Shown piece by piece: positions 1 to 8,277 of a DNA stretch of 10,023 nt. Numbering within the stretch: the first letter of the stretch is position 1; the number at the start of each line of letters is the position of its first letter. The notes beneath the pieces are model-generated. The model had not been told where the DNA came from and searched no databases. It worked only from the letters and a program-made list of their open reading frames with translations. Origin of the DNA: Euperipatoides rowelli (taxonomy: Eukaryota; Onychophora; Udeonychophora; Euonychophora; Peripatopsidae); NCBI GenBank assembly GCA_003024985.2, contig PXIH01S0004974.1, one strand, 5' to 3'. A program made the translations under genes and the position numbers.

Positions 1-1162
1 ATAATTCAAATTGATATAAATGTTTGTTTAATGAAAATTTTAAATGAATTCTTTTTTTTTAAATAAATTCAACAAAAAGAAAATTCCCCTCCTTCTCCCC
101 CCCCCCAGAAAGCTGTATTCACTGAATGAAACATCACAGTCAATAATTTTAAATGCTAAAAATTAAAATTTTTACTTTATTTTACAGACATCGTTTTCAA
201 ATGATGTATGTATTTAACAATGATTTTCATTTTTTTATTCTCTTTCTTTTCTCGTATTTAAAATTCTGTTTAACACAAAGGAGAAGAGATCAAAGTAAAA
301 ATTTATTCCATGCCTTCTAATAAAATATTTGAAAGAAATAACAGAATTAAAGAAAAAAAAAAAGGAAAAAAAAAAAAAGATGTCAATTATATTTCAACAT
401 ATTTTTTGATGATTCTCTTAATAAATAATAAAATTCTTAGAATCCTTTCTCAAAAACGAAGCATTGAAGACATGTTGTGTTTTTAATACAGGCAATTTAA
501 GAATATTTATCTTGCAAAATTTTTATAAGCAATATTTTATTCTACCAATGACGACAGGAAAGTTAAAAATGATTATATGACGTTTGCATAATGAAATTTG
601 ATCTAAAAGGCTTTAATAGAAAAATAAAAAAAAAGTGAATAGAAAATAAAGATAACAGAAGAAATGTGTTTATCTAGAATTACCAAGAAATAGTTAAAAT
701 GCAATCAGGACAAAATTTGTCATTGGAGAACCAAAAAAAATAGTTAATTTATAGTCAATCGTATCATATATATAAGAAATTCATCCAACCCGTGAGCATA
801 ACTAACTCCTGGTATAACGGGATAATATGCAGTATAGCAACCAGGTTATGGACAACACATATGGCTATTACCTAGCTACACAGAGCCTGTACAGAACAAT
901 ACATGACATTACAATCCAACATATCACTGGACACATAAACATTTGAGATATAAATTATTTATTTTCTTATTTTGTTCTTGCTCGATTTCCAGTTCATCAT
1001 TTCTATATATATATATTTTTTATTTTGTTGTGCTTTTCCTTATTCAGTTTTTACCCCTTCATTTGTATTCTTCATGTCCTTTTTTCCTTATTCTTGATTT
1101 TCATCTGCTTTGATCTTGTTCCTGTATTGTGTATTTACTGTATATAGTCTCCTGTTCGGAGT
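1..1162. other. AT-rich non-coding spacer
   Basis: No open reading frame with recognisable protein features was found on either strand. The stretch is dominated by A and T runs (for example A12 near 369-380), a C10 run at 97-106 and short TA runs near 766-775 and 1002-1014. A moderately GC-richer patch at about 785-935 has no tRNA-like A or B box and no similarity I recognise. From about 960 the plus strand becomes markedly pyrimidine-rich. It may be intron or intergenic DNA; nothing in the sequence decides between them. Confidence 0.6.
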
Positions 1163-1282
1163 TTATTTCTTCGGAATTCCCTTAGCTCTCGTCACCATGA
1201 TTCTCCACCACTCTTTATCTTTGATTTGTCTTCTTTTTGGGATTGGCTCTATTCTTTGCTTTTGATGTGTCTGAGGATTCTA
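1163..1282 (-). pseudogene. Possible LINE ORF2 C-terminal scrap
   Basis: On the minus strand a frame runs from an in-frame TAG (1280-1282) to a TAA (1163-1165), giving about 38 codons. It contains the stretch DKEWWRIMV (W-W codons at 1205-1210), followed by basic residues and a stop about 14 codons later. What is known: many LINE ORF2 proteins end with a D-R-x-x-W-R-x-x-V-like motif shortly before the stop codon. What is inferred: this could be the decayed tail of a second LINE on the same strand as the one at 5936-8280. No RT motif is visible upstream, and the plus strand here is T-rich, so a chance match in a purine-rich strand is a serious alternative. Confidence 0.2.
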
Positions 1283-1628
1283 CCCAGTCATAGAAAACAT
1301 TTGATTCCTTTTTTTGTCTATAAATAAACTATTTCACCTGGTATGAACAGGACCAGATTTAAGGGTAGCCTGCAGCTAAGGCCCTCATTGCAAAGGAGCC
1401 TACACCAAGCCATTGAAAGGAGAAAAAAATACTGTGTGAGGAAAACTTCGTATTTTCCCCCCGATTTTGCATGTTTCCTTTTCTAGATAAGTAGCCAAAT
1501 TTTATTGTAATAAATTATTACTCTCTAGTTCATCATGAGAAAAACTAGAAGCTGAGATGCCTTACAATATTTAAGATAAAACAAGTGAAACCATTTTTAA
1601 ACATACAAGAACAGAGGACTTTATTAGC

Positions 1629-1770
1629 AACCCACCTGCCCACCCAACCCTGCACCCTCACATACCACCCATACTGCACCCCTGTCCCACCCACACTGCA
1701 CCCCTGTCCCACCCACACTGCACCCTTGTCCCACCCACACTGCACCCACACATCACCCACCCTGCACACA
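1629..1770. repeat. 22-bp C-rich minisatellite
   Basis: Tandem array with a 22-bp unit of the form CCCACCCACACTGCACCCCTGT. Three well-matched units start at 1686, 1708 and 1730. Two more diverged units lie upstream (about 1642 and 1664), and the array decays at both edges, giving about five to six copies. The plus strand is almost free of G apart from the TGC and TGT positions, so the strand asymmetry is strong. The unit lacks stop codons and is not a multiple of three, which explains the long proline/threonine- and glycine/cysteine-rich frames crossing it on both strands. Those frames are by-products of the array and not genes. Confidence 0.85.
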
Positions 1771-1852
1771 ACTTTCCCACCACCCCACCCCGTAAAACTC
1801 TGCCCCTTGATTCTACAGGGAAGCTACACTTTCCAGACACTGCCCAAATTAA

Positions 1853-1886
1853 TTGGTAATATGGAGAGGGGTCTCCATATTACCAA
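1853..1886. repeat. Perfect 15-bp inverted repeat (hairpin)
   Basis: The left arm at 1853-1867 (TTGGTAATATGGAGA) is the exact reverse complement of 1872-1886, separated only by GGGG. The structure is a 15-bp stem with a 4-nt loop and no mismatch. It lies about 80 bp downstream of the 22-bp minisatellite. No T-run or gene end gives it a terminator role, and it is short for a microRNA precursor. A small palindromic mutation or the remnant of a foldback element are the simplest explanations. Confidence 0.85.
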
Positions 1887-4790
1887 GATTTTTGTATATA
1901 CAGCATATAGGTTATATTGTATAAAGCCTAATGTATAAAGTCTATAGGCCCAATGCATATAGGCCAATGCATTTAGAATTGTCAATATAATACTATATAA
2001 TCAAAATAAAACTCTAGTCTAAAATTTAGGGGTCAAAATAAAAATACTAAACCCTTTGACATTTGTAAGTCCTTATTATTTCTCTCATTCAGCTCCAAAA
2101 CAGTTTTTGTCAATGTATCTCTATTAACTGTCTAGAAGATTCAGCAATCTCATTATCAGATATTAGCTTGCAAGGGAGGAAAATGTTATCAGCCGTTAGT
2201 AAACATGCCTCCGCTTATATAATCGTTCTGTTTTTGACATAGAAAGTGCAGTTTAAAGGAAAAATCTAGACTGGAGGCCTGTAATTTAAAATTGATTCAA
2301 AATCTAGGTAAGTATGTAGCTAAGAATTTTTAAACATAGCCCAGCTAATAAAATGTTCACATGTTTAGCACCAGAGGCGGAAAAAAAAATGAAAAGAAAA
2401 AGACAAACAAATTAATCAATTAAAGTTTTAGTATAAACTTGGATGAAATATTACCAGCTATGCTGTTTTCTTTTTTTCTTTTGCAATTTAAAATTATATT
2501 TAATACTTCCATATTATCTTAATATGAAACCTTTCCAGTTAAATATGCAGTGTTTGAAGATATTGTAGCAAGAGAAGGTAGTCAGGTGGGGAAATTATTA
2601 TCTTTCTTTCTCTCAACCCTCCCCACCCCCCTCCCTGCTTTTACTTGATAAAATCAAGATAGACAGTTGATATAGTAACAATATATTTAAATTTGCAGCA
2701 TACTTAGAAATATTGTTTCTGATGTTGGTTGTTCTCCCCTCAGGGACGACTGGGATACCAGTTAACAGATAAATCTCCCAGGGCACCGCAAGTTAATGCT
2801 CATTTATACTTTTAAGGGAAGGTCTCAGAACCGTTTTAATCCATCTTGTAAATGGAGTTGTGCAGGTAAATCTTTTCATACTTTATCAGGGCTGGGTTCG
2901 TTATCAATGAAATTGTTCTATATAATAGCCAATTATATTCTTCCTTTTATTTACAACAGTTGTTGTGACTCAGTTTTGCGCATCAAAATGAATTCTTATA
3001 AACATCTAGTATTGCGTAAGATATTTTTATTTTATTTATTGCTTTATGAACATACATTTTTAAAAAGGATGTTATCAAACTAAATCAATTGGGACAAAAA
3101 CAACAATGTGTCTACTCTAACTTAGAAAATCTAAGATATGATTGGTTCAATAGCTAACAAGATGGAGAGCAAATGGATAGGCCTGAATAAAAGTTGAATT
3201 TTATAATAATTATGAACGATGACAAATGGCAATCCGTCTTTTAATAACATGCCTGACTGCAGCGGTGAACGTGATCTTTATGGACATTTATCTGTGCTTA
3301 TATAATTGATACCATTGCACTGAATTCTAATTGAGCCATTAAGGACATTGACTACTGGTCATCTAAATTATATATAATACAAATATAAAAATTAAAATAT
3401 GACTCTTACTAAAATATTTATATTGAGAATGGTGTTTTAAAATTTATAATAATATTGTTTAAAAAAATTAAGCAAATTTAATGCCTATACTTATATTTTA
3501 CATCTAGTGAAAGATGCCACCTAGTGGCTATAAACAATTTTTAAAATCTAATGTATCTCAGGCTGCTTCTGGAGTAATTGGAGGTGTGGAGTTTGCTCTA
3601 CAGTTGGCAAGCAAACTTTGGAGCTCTTTTTATCCTTAATTTTCTAAAAGTCATTTCCAGGGCAGGGAGGGTATTAGGAAGCCCAAAATAGTATCAGTTG
3701 GATCTGCTTTAGAAGAACTTTCAAGTAAATCAAACATCATTGTGCTAGGATGAGGTGTTGAGGAGGAGTAGCAAACCATAACATTATACAGACATTTCTA
3801 CTTGTTTATTATATAGATATTGATATTGCATTTAATTAACATATTATTAAAATCTTTAAAAAAAAAAAAAACTTATTAAATAAATAAGGGTAAAAATCTA
3901 CCGAGCATACATTTCCCCCAGTATGCTATTTGATTTTGAGTCATCACTGTTCCTTAAAGGTGAGCACATGATTGTGGGAGATAATAACTGTGAATTAAAT
4001 TTCTACAGATAATTTTGTCACTGAGAGTGATGTCACCGGAGAAATGCTGCAATACACATGATCAATTTTTTTTCTTTTTTAAGTTTTAAATTTTAGAGAA
4101 AGTGATGTTTTGAAGTCCAGTGTTTCCTGTTGGCTATATCTTTGTTAATGTTTTTAAATTAACTGGATATCAATGAGTAGGATTCTATTACTATTGCTGC
4201 ATGTTCAACAATAATGTTGATGAAAAGAAAAAGACTATGAAGAAACAGAATGGTGCGTACAATCACCTTCTACAAGAGTTACTTATTCCTGCTATCAAAA
4301 TTTGGTTTCCAAAAGAAATGATTTGTATGTTGGTGTATCTGAGAAGTCCTCTCTTATTTCTATTAATATACTGTATATATACTATGATACATGATAGAAA
4401 GGAAATAGACTAGCACCATGTTATTGATTAAAACTGTAGATAGATTAGACTTTAACTTTTTAAATAATATTATAATTGTTATAATTGATTTTTTTTAGGG
4501 TTCTTTCTCAAAATCTCATCCTTCAAAGTGAAAGTCCTTGTGAACTAGCACATTACAGAACATAATTTTGTTAGTTGGTAATGTTTATAAGCTGGTTTAA
4601 AATTAGGATTTTATATAGATTAAATGTGGAGGTTAGGATGGGGGTGGGGATGGAGAAAAATATGTAAGGAGAAGCATAGCCAAATTCAAATTATATTACT
4701 TTACTTGTTCCAACACCATCAAAATGATGGGGGAAAAAAATAAAAAGTTAGATCAAGTATGCCCTTTTTTGGTAACAGTTAAATTCTGTG
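1887..4790. other. Long non-coding AT-rich stretch
   Basis: About 2.9 kb without a gene I can support. Two plus-strand frames begin with ATG here (2796-3083, 95 codons; 4201-4413, 70 codons), but they show no domain, signal peptide or composition distinct from translated AT-rich DNA. A pyrimidine tract ending in AG precedes a slightly GC-richer stretch at about 2744-2789. GC-richer unique-looking patches also lie at about 3225-3360, 3510-3780 and 3955-4060 and could be conserved non-coding DNA, but only a comparison with related genomes could show it. The CTCF-like site at 3513-3527 is listed separately. A G-rich run lies near 4638-4653. Confidence 0.5.
3513..3527 (-). promoter_or_regulatory. 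Candidate CTCF-binding site
   Basis: The minus strand reads CCACTAGGTGGCATC. It matches the well-known CTCF core (CCASYAGRKGGCRSY) at 14 of 15 positions, the mismatch being T where S (C/G) is expected near the end. CTCF is a zinc-finger architectural protein conserved across bilaterian animals that marks chromatin loop and domain boundaries. Here the match sits in otherwise AT-rich DNA, so a GC-rich match of this quality stands out. The overlapping palindrome GCCAC-CTA-GTGGC is part of the match. Binding is inferred from motif alone. Confidence 0.4.
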
Positions 4791-5179
4791 CATCATTTAT
4801 CCATGTGTATTTTTATAAAGGGCAACATTTAGCCGTGTGTATTTATAAAGGGCATCATTTAGCCATGTGTATTTATAAAGGCATTATTTAGCTGTGTGTT
4901 AATATAAAGGGCATCATTTAGCCGTGTGTGTATTTATAAAGAGCATTATTTAGCGGTGTATTTTTTAAGGGCATCATTTAGCCATGCATATTATGGCATC
5001 ATTTATCCATGCATATTTAGCCGTGTTAGTATAAAAATCTTGTGTATTTATAAAGAGCACATTTTGCTTTGTTTTAATATAAAGGGCATTATTTAGCCAT
5101 GACTGTATAAAAGCACCATTTAGGTGTGGGTTAATATAAATGGCATTATTTAACCATGTGTATCTATAAAAGCCATCAT
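4791..5179. repeat. ~30-bp degenerate minisatellite with TATAAA cores
   Basis: About 12-13 tandem copies of a unit close to CATCATTTAGCC-RTGTGTATTTATAAAGGG (about 30 bp, ranging from about 25 to 32). One copy near 4997-5060 is scrambled. Two unit flavours are mixed: one with GTGTATTTATAAAG and one with GTGTTAATATAAAGG. Most copies keep a TATAAA core, so TATA-like sequences recur at about 30-bp spacing. Copies diverge through substitutions and small indels, which suggests an old array. No open reading frame is kept through it, so it is not a protein repeat. Confidence 0.9.
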
Positions 5180-5935
5180 ATTATCTTTGACAAAGTTGTT
5201 AATCAATCAGCACAGGTTAATCTTCCACTAAATTGATCAAAGTGTTCATTCATTTTGATGGATTTTAAGAAAAAATAACTAACTATTTCAATTTATAACA
5301 ATGAAACTGTTAATTTTTTAAAAAAAAAACTGTCTAAAGTCGAGATAATGGAGAGGGATGTGAAGTGACATTACAATACAAAACAAACTTGCAGCTCTGT
5401 TGTAGCTAGAAACTTTATTGGTGAAAAATGTAATAAATGGAAAATTTCTCAATTCTAACTCTTAATTTTGCCAATCACAACTATTGAAATAATCTCAACT
5501 ATTAAAGTATCAAACAGGAAAACAAGAAACAGCTGTTGGGTGATCGTGTCCCAGCATCTGATCAAGTTTGTGTATCAAAATGTTAAATTTCCAAGTCATT
5601 CTTTTAAAAAATTTCCACCAGTACAAAAATCTCTGATACACACATTTTTTTTTAATTTATCAACAGTTTTTCCATCTTATTCAACTAGGTTTTTCTCAAC
5701 TGCCAAGAGAAATTCAAAGTTTCCTAACATTTGGTTTCTAGACAAAGCTAAAGGGGAGGCCCCCCCCCCCTCCCCCCCCCCAAAAAAAATTTCACAAAAC
5801 AGCAGCCCCCAATGCTCGGCAATCAAGTAAACAGTAAATCACCACTCCCAATCCCTTAGAAATAACCTGGCTGGCAGATACAATAAGTGAATTTGAGAAA
5901 TGAGAGAGGACAAAAATAAAAAAATGCAATGTAAA
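5180..5935. other. Non-coding spacer with long C tract
   Basis: AT-rich DNA with no gene I recognise. A stop-free plus-strand frame spans about 5459-5830 but has no ATG near its beginning. It translates to low-complexity sequence, including a proline run produced by the C tract at 5760-5781. A polypyrimidine-plus-CAG context near 5650-5667 resembles a splice acceptor but leads into nothing recognisable. Confidence 0.5.
5760..5781. repeat. C11-T-C10 homopolymer tract
   Basis: Eleven C, one T, ten C, followed by eight A. The minus strand is a G10-A-G11 run, long enough to supply the four G-triplets of a G-quadruplex; the plus strand could form an i-motif. GGGGAGG at 5753-5759 is complementary to CCTCCCC at 5769-5775, so a small hairpin is also possible. 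Tract length here is prone to sequencing and replication slippage. Confidence 0.8.
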
Positions 5936-6114
5936 TTATTTATTTATTTATTTATTTTATTTCCAAGAAAACTAGACCAACTACAAGTGAGGTGGTGTTC
6001 AAGCTCTTGGTACAAAATAAACATGAATAAATAGGAATTTTAAATAAAATATATAACTAAATAGTTTGAAATATATGGATTGTACAATTAGTAGGTTACT
6101 TGGTTAAAATTAGA
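5936..6114 (-). repeat. LINE 3' UTR and AAAT-repeat tail
   Basis: Downstream of the ORF2 stop lie about 150 bp of AT-rich 3' UTR. It ends, on the minus strand, in GGAAATAAAATAAATAAAT and further AAAT units (5936-5962). Tetranucleotide 3' tails are common in LINEs of the CR1/L2/I/Jockey side and are made or extended during target-primed reverse transcription. The tail also contains overlapping AATAAA hexamers, which could serve as polyadenylation signals. The tail marks the 3' boundary of the insertion. Confidence 0.75.
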
Positions 6115-6669
6115 TTATTGATTATAAATAAAGTCATGTATCCTGTCATTATAGTTTAGAAATTTGTATAAACCATCTTTAAATGTTCTGAGGGATGTTG
6201 AGGTTCTTAGGTCCGGGGGTAAATAATTCCAAATCCTTGGGGCAGAGAAACTAAAAGCCTTTGATCCCATTTTAGTGTGAACCTGAGGGACAAAAAATCC
6301 CTGAGAGCTCGTCAATCTTAAATTATGAAAGTGAACGCATACTCCAGAAGATATGAGGTCAAATAGGTAATTAGGTTTACATTCATTTAAGATCTTCCAG
6401 ATAAGTATGGCCAGATGCATGAATCTGACAACACATAATGGCAATGTACCCAGACGATATCTAGCCATTGTGGCGCTACTTCTACCCCACCCAAATACAG
6501 CATATCTAGCCCCGGTGTTGGCTACTGTTTGGATCTTATTTGCCAGCGTTAAAGAGCAGTTCCCACAAACAACTTCACAATAAGTGAGACGAGATTGTGA
6601 AGTTGTTTGGGAGGGGGGCTGATAAATCTTCATTGGGTTAGTGTTCAAGAAGCATTTTAATCTAAGAAT
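6115..6669 (-). pseudogene. LINE ORF2 C-terminal domain (open segment)
   Basis: The longest open piece of the element, about 184 codons from just after the TAA at 6670-6672 to the native-looking stop at 6115-6117. It contains LKCFLNTN, YCEVVCGNC (W of the common YCxVVWGN replaced by C), ANKIQTVANTGAR and IWKILNECKPNYLFDL. It ends with PQVHTKMGSKAFSFSAPRIW and NYLPPDLR about 45 residues from the end. This composition and order are typical of the long region after the palm domain in CR1/L2/Rex1-type LINEs. Compared with the expected spacing, a few extra residues (about PPSQTTS) sit before QSRLTYCEVV; they are encoded by a palindrome listed separately. Confidence 0.9.
6566..6609. repeat. 15-bp inverted repeat inside the LINE
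   Basis: Left arm 6566-6580 (CAAACAACTTCACAA) is the exact reverse complement of 6595-6609, with a 14-nt spacer. One arm encodes the conserved C-E-V-V region of the LINE C-terminal domain. The other arm encodes residues that do not fit the family pattern. This suggests that one arm was copied in inverted orientation from the other during reverse transcription or repair. Confidence 0.85.
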
Positions 6670-6729
6670 TTATCTATTGACGCAATTTGATTTTTTGATT
6701 AGTGATGAAACATGTAGATCCCTGTTTAG

Positions 6730-7620
6730 ATGACTGTCAAAAGTTACGCCCAGGATTTTTAAAGAATCCTTTAACTGAATAGTATTGTTGGGGATTCCTA
6801 AGGGAGTCGAGGGAGAGGCATTCTTCATCAATTTGATTTTGGAGCCAATGAATATAGCCGAGGACTTTAAATGGTTTATTTTCAATCCATTGGAGGATAT
6901 CCAATTGTAAATATTAATGATGTCAAAGGTCATATCTTTATCAATTCCTTTTTGGAAACTCCAGAAATGAGCAGAGTAATGTCATCCACGTAGAGCATCA
7001 TTTTGGTTTTCTTTGCACATTCAAATAGAGGGTTAATGAATATGTTAAATAAGGTTGGAGCTAAGGATGACAACTGGGGTACTCTGTGGTTAGTTGTAAT
7101 AAAGCCAGATGTTGCTCCATCTAATTTGACTCCTTATTTTCTGCCATTGAGAAAGTTTTTGAACCATGCAAGGCATGATGGACCTAAGTTGAGATTATTT
7201 AATCTTTTTAATAGTACACTGTGGACAAATCTAACAGAACCATAAGATTTATTTTTTCTTTGTCCATTTGTTCTCTCAAGCCATTTGCTAGCTTTGTCAA
7301 ATATGTAGTAGTGGAGAAATGTTGGCTGAATCCACTCTGATAACCATTTAGTGAGTTATTTGACTCCAAAAATTCAGTAATCTGTATATTCACCAACTTA
7401 CAAGAATTTTACCCAAAATAGGTAGAGTTGAAGTGGGTCTGTAGTTGGAAGGGTTATTCCTTGCTCCTTCTTTATAAATTGGTATAAAGAATGATTTTTT
7501 CCACAAGTCTGGAAATTTTCCTGAAATAATAGATAAGTTGAAAAGTCAGCGGTTTAATAATTATAGCATTGCAGTTTTTAATAATCTAATACCTAGTCCG
7601 TCAGGACCACAAGGAGTGGA
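6730..7620 (-). pseudogene. Reverse transcriptase domain remnant
   Basis: RT landmarks in order: CGPDG (GPD codons at 7600-7608), GKFPDLW, PIYK (7471-7482), NYRP (7435-7446), ESNN..GYQSGF, VLLDLS (metal-binding Asp at 7229-7231), WFKNFLNGRK, VPQ (7074-7082), LAPTLFNIFIN, YVDD (6981-6992) and ILGVTFD (6736-6756). VPQ and YVDD are in the same frame, 30 codons apart, a typical motif B to motif C spacing. Several conserved residues have decayed. The AFD of motif A reads VYY. The expected GVPQGS..GP reads RVPQLS..AP, so the conserved glycines of motif B are lost. YADD, the usual LINE form, reads YVDD. Frameshifts near 7397, 7212 and 6950 break the domain. Confidence 0.92.
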
Positions 7621-7630
7621 TATTGGTAAT

Positions 7631-8277
7631 TTACTTAATACGTCCAAGATCGATGGTTTTGAGTTCGAATTTAGAGTCAAGATAACCTAAATTAACCTGA
7701 ACTAGTGTATCAGCTAAGGCATTTACAACTATATCGTCAGCCACTTTTCCTATATTTGTGAAGAAACTATTAAAGTCCTCAGGCGATATATCTATCAAAG
7801 AATTTTTTACTTTATTATTGCCCAATAGTTTGTTTGTTATGTGCATTGTTTTTTGATATTCCCATTTGATTTGCTCAATTCTTCTTGATAAAAAGCTTTT
7901 TTTTTGCCTTTAGCATTATTTGGTTTAATTTGTTTTTCAATTCCTTGTACTTGTTCCATAATTCAAAATCCCCTTTATTCAAAGCACTAATATGAGCTTT
8001 GTTTTTTTTTGATTGATGAGCTCAATCAAGTCAGCATCAACCCATGGTCTTTTTTTGTGTAATTTACACTTAGAAACAACCAGCGGAAGAGCATGATCGT
8101 CGAATACTTTTAGCAACATGACAGTAAACATATATCATTGATATTGTCAGTAAACGCTAGATCGTGCCACAGAGCTATGACAAGAACTCGTAAAAAATCA
8201 GGTTCGCTTAAGTTTTTGAAAGATCTTATTATCTGAAGATGTTTTAGTTTTAACAAGCCAACTAGTTTAAGTTTTTG
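7631..8277 (-). pseudogene. ORF2 endonuclease-RT linker remnant
   Basis: The first preserved part of ORF2. From the 5' side it shows IIRSFKNLSEPDFL (near 8180-8235), then VFDDHALPL, and a KKRPWVDADLIELI stretch with P-W codons at 8042-8047. Next come the K-Y-K and K-A-K-K basic stretch around 7905-7965, and NKLLGN followed by DFNSFFTNIG (within 7631-7846). This order (R-F..., DxHAP-like, PW, basic helix, LLG, FNxFF) is the usual linker between the endonuclease and RT in CR1/L2/Jockey-type LINEs. Three frames are used, two of the changes being at A9 runs. The SDH-type end of the endonuclease is not visible upstream. Confidence 0.85.

Larger units (their letters stand above)
6115..8277 (-). pseudogene. 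LINE ORF2 pseudogene (reverse transcriptase)
   Basis: Decayed ORF2 whose parts are found in all three minus-strand frames. Frame changes lie near 8110, 8003-8011 (A9 run), 7901-7909 (A9 run), 7640, 7397, 7212 and 6950. In-frame stops include TAA 8110-8112, TAA 7561-7563, TGA 7546-7548, TAA 7134-7136 and TAA 6670-6672. The order of motifs is that of an intact LINE: linker, GPDG, PIYK, NYRP, LLDLS, VPQ, YVDD, LGVTFD, then the C-terminal domain. Two frame changes fall exactly at homopolymers, typical of neutral decay. No start codon exists because the 5' part is missing. The protein would have acted in reverse transcription of its own RNA at the chromosomal target; this copy cannot encode it. 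Confidence 0.92.

Noticed and set aside
1095-1266. Hydrophobic plus-strand frame (Leu/Phe/Tyr-rich) suggesting membrane segments
   Set aside because: It lacks an ATG and is the expected translation of a T-rich strand; the minus-strand reading is the more suggestive one and is reported with low confidence.
1585-1938. Plus-strand frame of 117 codons rich in Pro, Thr and His, and overlapping minus-strand Gly/Cys/Val-rich frames
   Set aside because: They are produced by the stop-free 22-bp minisatellite; outside the array the translation is featureless.
2796-3083. ATG-initiated 95-codon plus-strand frame
   Set aside because: No domain, signal or conserved motif, composition like translated AT-rich DNA, no promoter or splice context. 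A chance frame of this length is plausible when all six frames of the window are considered.
3144-3154. GGTTCAATAGC as a tRNA or SINE B box
   Set aside because: Partial match only, with no A box at the right distance and no cloverleaf; another partial match near 2895 fails for the same reason.
4201-4413. ATG-initiated 70-codon plus-strand frame with a hydrophobic end
   Set aside because: Short, Lys-rich then Leu/Ile-rich as expected of AT-rich DNA, with no recognisable family.
4791-5179. CRISPR-like array
   Set aside because: Units are directly adjacent and diverged, with no unique spacers between conserved repeats, and the DNA looks eukaryotic.
6981-6992. YVDD as a sign of a retroviral or LTR-element reverse transcriptase
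   Set aside because: YVDD also occurs in retroviruses, but the surrounding motifs (PIYK, NYRP, VPQ, LGVTFD, long C-terminal domain, AAAT tail) are those of a LINE, where a single A-to-V change from YADD explains it. No LTR, protease or integrase was seen.
7003-7245. Plus-strand 80-codon frame
   Set aside because: It is antisense to the LINE reverse transcriptase core; the minus strand encodes the recognisable motifs.
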